Assembly: GCA_913055615.1 (NCBI GenBank)
Contig: CAJXKK010000023.1
Location: 1 to 44,402 of the forward strand
Direction of reading: 5' to 3'
Origin: an uncultured Ectothiorhodospiraceae bacterium
GTDB lineage: Bacteria > Pseudomonadota > Gammaproteobacteria > XJ16 > Halofilaceae
DNA: 44,402 nt
Each line of letters starts with the position of its first letter. The stretch's first letter is position 1. A program made the translations under genes and the position numbers. Positions 43,365-44,402 of this stretch are shown one piece after another. The notes beneath the pieces are model-generated. The model saw only the letters and a list, made by a program, of their open reading frames with translations. It was not told where the DNA came from and did no database searches.

Positions 43365-43706
43365 TCAGCGGCCCAGAACGACGTCGATACCCTGAAGGAT
43401 CAACCGGAGCCGGGCAGGTGGCAGCCTGCCGACCCATTCATCCAGCACCGAGCGGTCCAGTGTCACTGGTTGCGACACGTTGGCCACGGACTTCTTCGCC
43501 AAACCGCTTTGGCGCGCATTGATGAGCACGTTGCCCGGGGCATCCGCCCAGTGCAGGTTGCTGGTCAGCGGCACGCAGACCACTGTCGCGATGCGGCTTC
43601 GATTAAAGGCATCGCCCTGCACCACGAGCACGGGTCGACGGAGGCCGGGCGCCGAACCGACCGGCTCGGGGAGCTCGGCCCACCAGACGTCGCCCTGTGT
43701 CACCAA
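43365..43706 (-). CDS. mazF: MazF/PemK-type toxin
   Basis: 113-aa sequence-specific mRNA interferase. Seen: MVTQGDVWWAELPEPVGSAPGLRRPVLVVQGDAFN, the MazF/PemK opening; TVVCVPLTSN; and the C-terminal half with the conserved SVANVSQPVTLDR strand. The TTG at 43706 is chosen because it gives the usual MVxxGDVWW start and has AAGGA at the right spacing. A GTG at 43703 is the alternative. The start overlaps the antitoxin stop by 7 bp. Confidence 0.9.
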   Translation of the reverse strand: MVTQGDVWWAELPEPVGSAPGLRRPVLVVQGDAFNRSRIATVVCVPLTSNLHWADAPGNVLINARQSGLAKKSVANVSQPVTLDRSVLDEWVGRLPPARLRLILQGIDVVLGR

Positions 43707-43939
43707 ACGCTGTCCTTCAGCCGACGGCGTGCCGCACTGGCCGTGAACGCGTCGCTGTCCTGACCACCGAGTTCCTCGATGACCTGGTCCAGGGCGCTCG
43801 TTACCGCCTCCGGGTCATGGCGTGCGACGTATTCGCCGAGCGCTTCCGCCACCACCCGACTGCGTGACTTGTGCATCCGCCGGGCCAGCTCATCGGTCTG
43901 CTCGGTCAATTCATCAGGCAGGGATATCGCTATTTTCAT
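43700..43939 (-). CDS. Ribbon-helix-helix antitoxin of the MazF pair
   Basis: 79 aa from the ATG at 43939. The N-terminal ribbon-helix-helix (MKIAISLPDELTEQTDELARRMHKSRSRVVAEAL) is of CopG/MetJ type and binds DNA. The C-terminal half (ALDQVIEELGGQDSDAFTASAARRRLKD) would wrap the toxin. Upstream in-frame sequence to 43996 is not conserved in style. A palindrome overlaps the start codon, suggesting self-repression. Confidence 0.88.
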   Translation of the reverse strand: MKIAISLPDELTEQTDELARRMHKSRSRVVAEALGEYVARHDPEAVTSALDQVIEELGGQDSDAFTASAARRRLKDSVW

Positions 43940-43952
43940 ACCGTTAGTATGA
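43936..43952 (-). promoter_or_regulatory. Palindromic operator at the toxin-antitoxin start
   Basis: Inverted repeat TCATAC-CGTTA-GTATGA, 6-bp arms with a 5-bp spacer, covering the antitoxin start codon. Its position and size fit binding of a ribbon-helix-helix antitoxin (with or without toxin) to control its own operon. Confidence 0.5.
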
Positions 43953-44066
43953 CCGGGCGCGTCGGCGCAGGCAAGCGCTGCGAAGCCCCCTCCCACGGCA
44001 GCCGGGGAGGATCATGCGGCGACCATGACCGGATTCGCGGCCGACCTCATCAGGGACGCTCGGGCA

Positions 44067-44402
44067 TCAGCGTTGACGCTCGGCCAGAAACCCCTTCAGG
44101 ACCCGTGCCGTCTCACTCTTGCGCCTGGTCTTGACCACCTTCTCCGGCGGACCTTCGGCGACAACTTTCCCGCCGGCATCGCCGCCCTCGGGGCCAAGGT
44201 CGATCAGCCAGTCCGCCTCGGCGATGACGTCGAGGTTGTGCTCGATGAGGATGACACTGTGGCCGGCGTCGACGAGGCGATGGAGCACATGGATCAGGCG
44301 TTCCACGTCCGCCATGTGCAGTCCCACCGTGGGCTCGTCGAGGATGTAGAGCGTGTGCGGTTGCTTCTGGCTGCGCAGGTCCGGGCGTGCCTTGGCCAGT
44401 TC
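44067..44402 (-). CDS. uvrA: UvrA, excision-nuclease ATPase (C-terminal part only)
   Basis: The last 111 residues of UvrA, the damage-sensing ABC-type ATPase of nucleotide excision repair; the 5' part lies beyond the window. Seen: Walker [13 protein letters not shown], the H-loop with [25 protein letters not shown], a hallmark of UvrA, and the tail [13 protein letters not shown]. No internal break. Confidence 0.96.
   Translation of the reverse strand, partial: ELAKARPDLRSQKQPHTLYILDEPTVGLHMADVERLIHVLHRLVDAGHSVILIEHNLDVIAEADWLIDLGPEGGDAGGKVVAEGPPEKVVKTRRKSETARVLKGFLAERQR

Noticed and set aside
1-44402. CRISPR arrays, tRNA, rRNA, prophage or transposase genes
   Set aside because: No regularly spaced direct repeats, no tRNA-like cloverleaf with CCA-end context, and no phage or transposase protein motifs were seen by eye.

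Overview
The window is GC-rich, gene-dense DNA from what looks like a halophilic or haloalkaliphilic gammaproteobacterium. The evidence is indirect: very acidic exported proteins (both PstS copies, the LysM linker of the MltD-like protein), two complete Mrp-type Na+/H+ antiporter operons side by side, choline-to-betaine genes, and gene versions typical of the Ectothiorhodospiraceae and relatives (TrpB2, an Ap4A-phosphorylase-type adenylyltransferase). The genus cannot be settled from the sequence alone.

Layout. (1) 1-8858, minus strand: a phosphate regulon in the transcription order phoB-phoR-phoU-pstS(lipoprotein)-pstS(soluble)-pstC-pstA-pstB, with Pho boxes before phoB and before each pstS and a hairpin between the second pstS and pstC. 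(2) csaA. (3) 9446-23050: two divergent Mrp operons sharing a 213-bp intergenic region. The minus-strand operon (E-F-G-DUF4040-B-C-D-D-small protein-D) has no full MrpA and carries three antiporter-like D subunits plus an unassigned 93-aa membrane protein. The plus-strand operon is a group-2 type (fused AB-C-D-E-F-G). (4) 23196-24961: a quinone oxidoreductase and an endonuclease/exonuclease/phosphatase protein. (5) 25013-25243: a REP-doublet palindromic element. (6) 25280-26691: an ECF sigma factor and its RskA-like anti-sigma factor. (7) 27288-30465: a NYN/OST-HTH protein, an ATP adenylyltransferase and TrpB2, in one minus-strand run. (8) 30628-34448: an MltD-like transglycosylase and an exonuclease/GIY-YIG fusion. 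(9) 34488-39743: betA facing away from betI-betB, followed by a ChoX-like binding protein that ends at a strong terminator. (10) 40292-44402: a small K+ channel-like protein, an OmpW-family porin, a MITE-like inverted repeat, rsgA, a MazEF-like toxin-antitoxin pair, and the C-terminal end of uvrA.

How it fits together: much of the window concerns ion and osmotic balance (two Mrp complexes, betaine synthesis, choline binding, K+ channel, OmpW) and phosphate scavenging. The most unusual part is the paired Mrp locus, especially the MrpA-less operon. Its third D-like subunit has asparagine where antiporter subunits carry the TM7 lysine, and a small two-helix protein is encoded immediately before it. 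No tRNA, rRNA, CRISPR array, transposase gene or prophage gene was seen.
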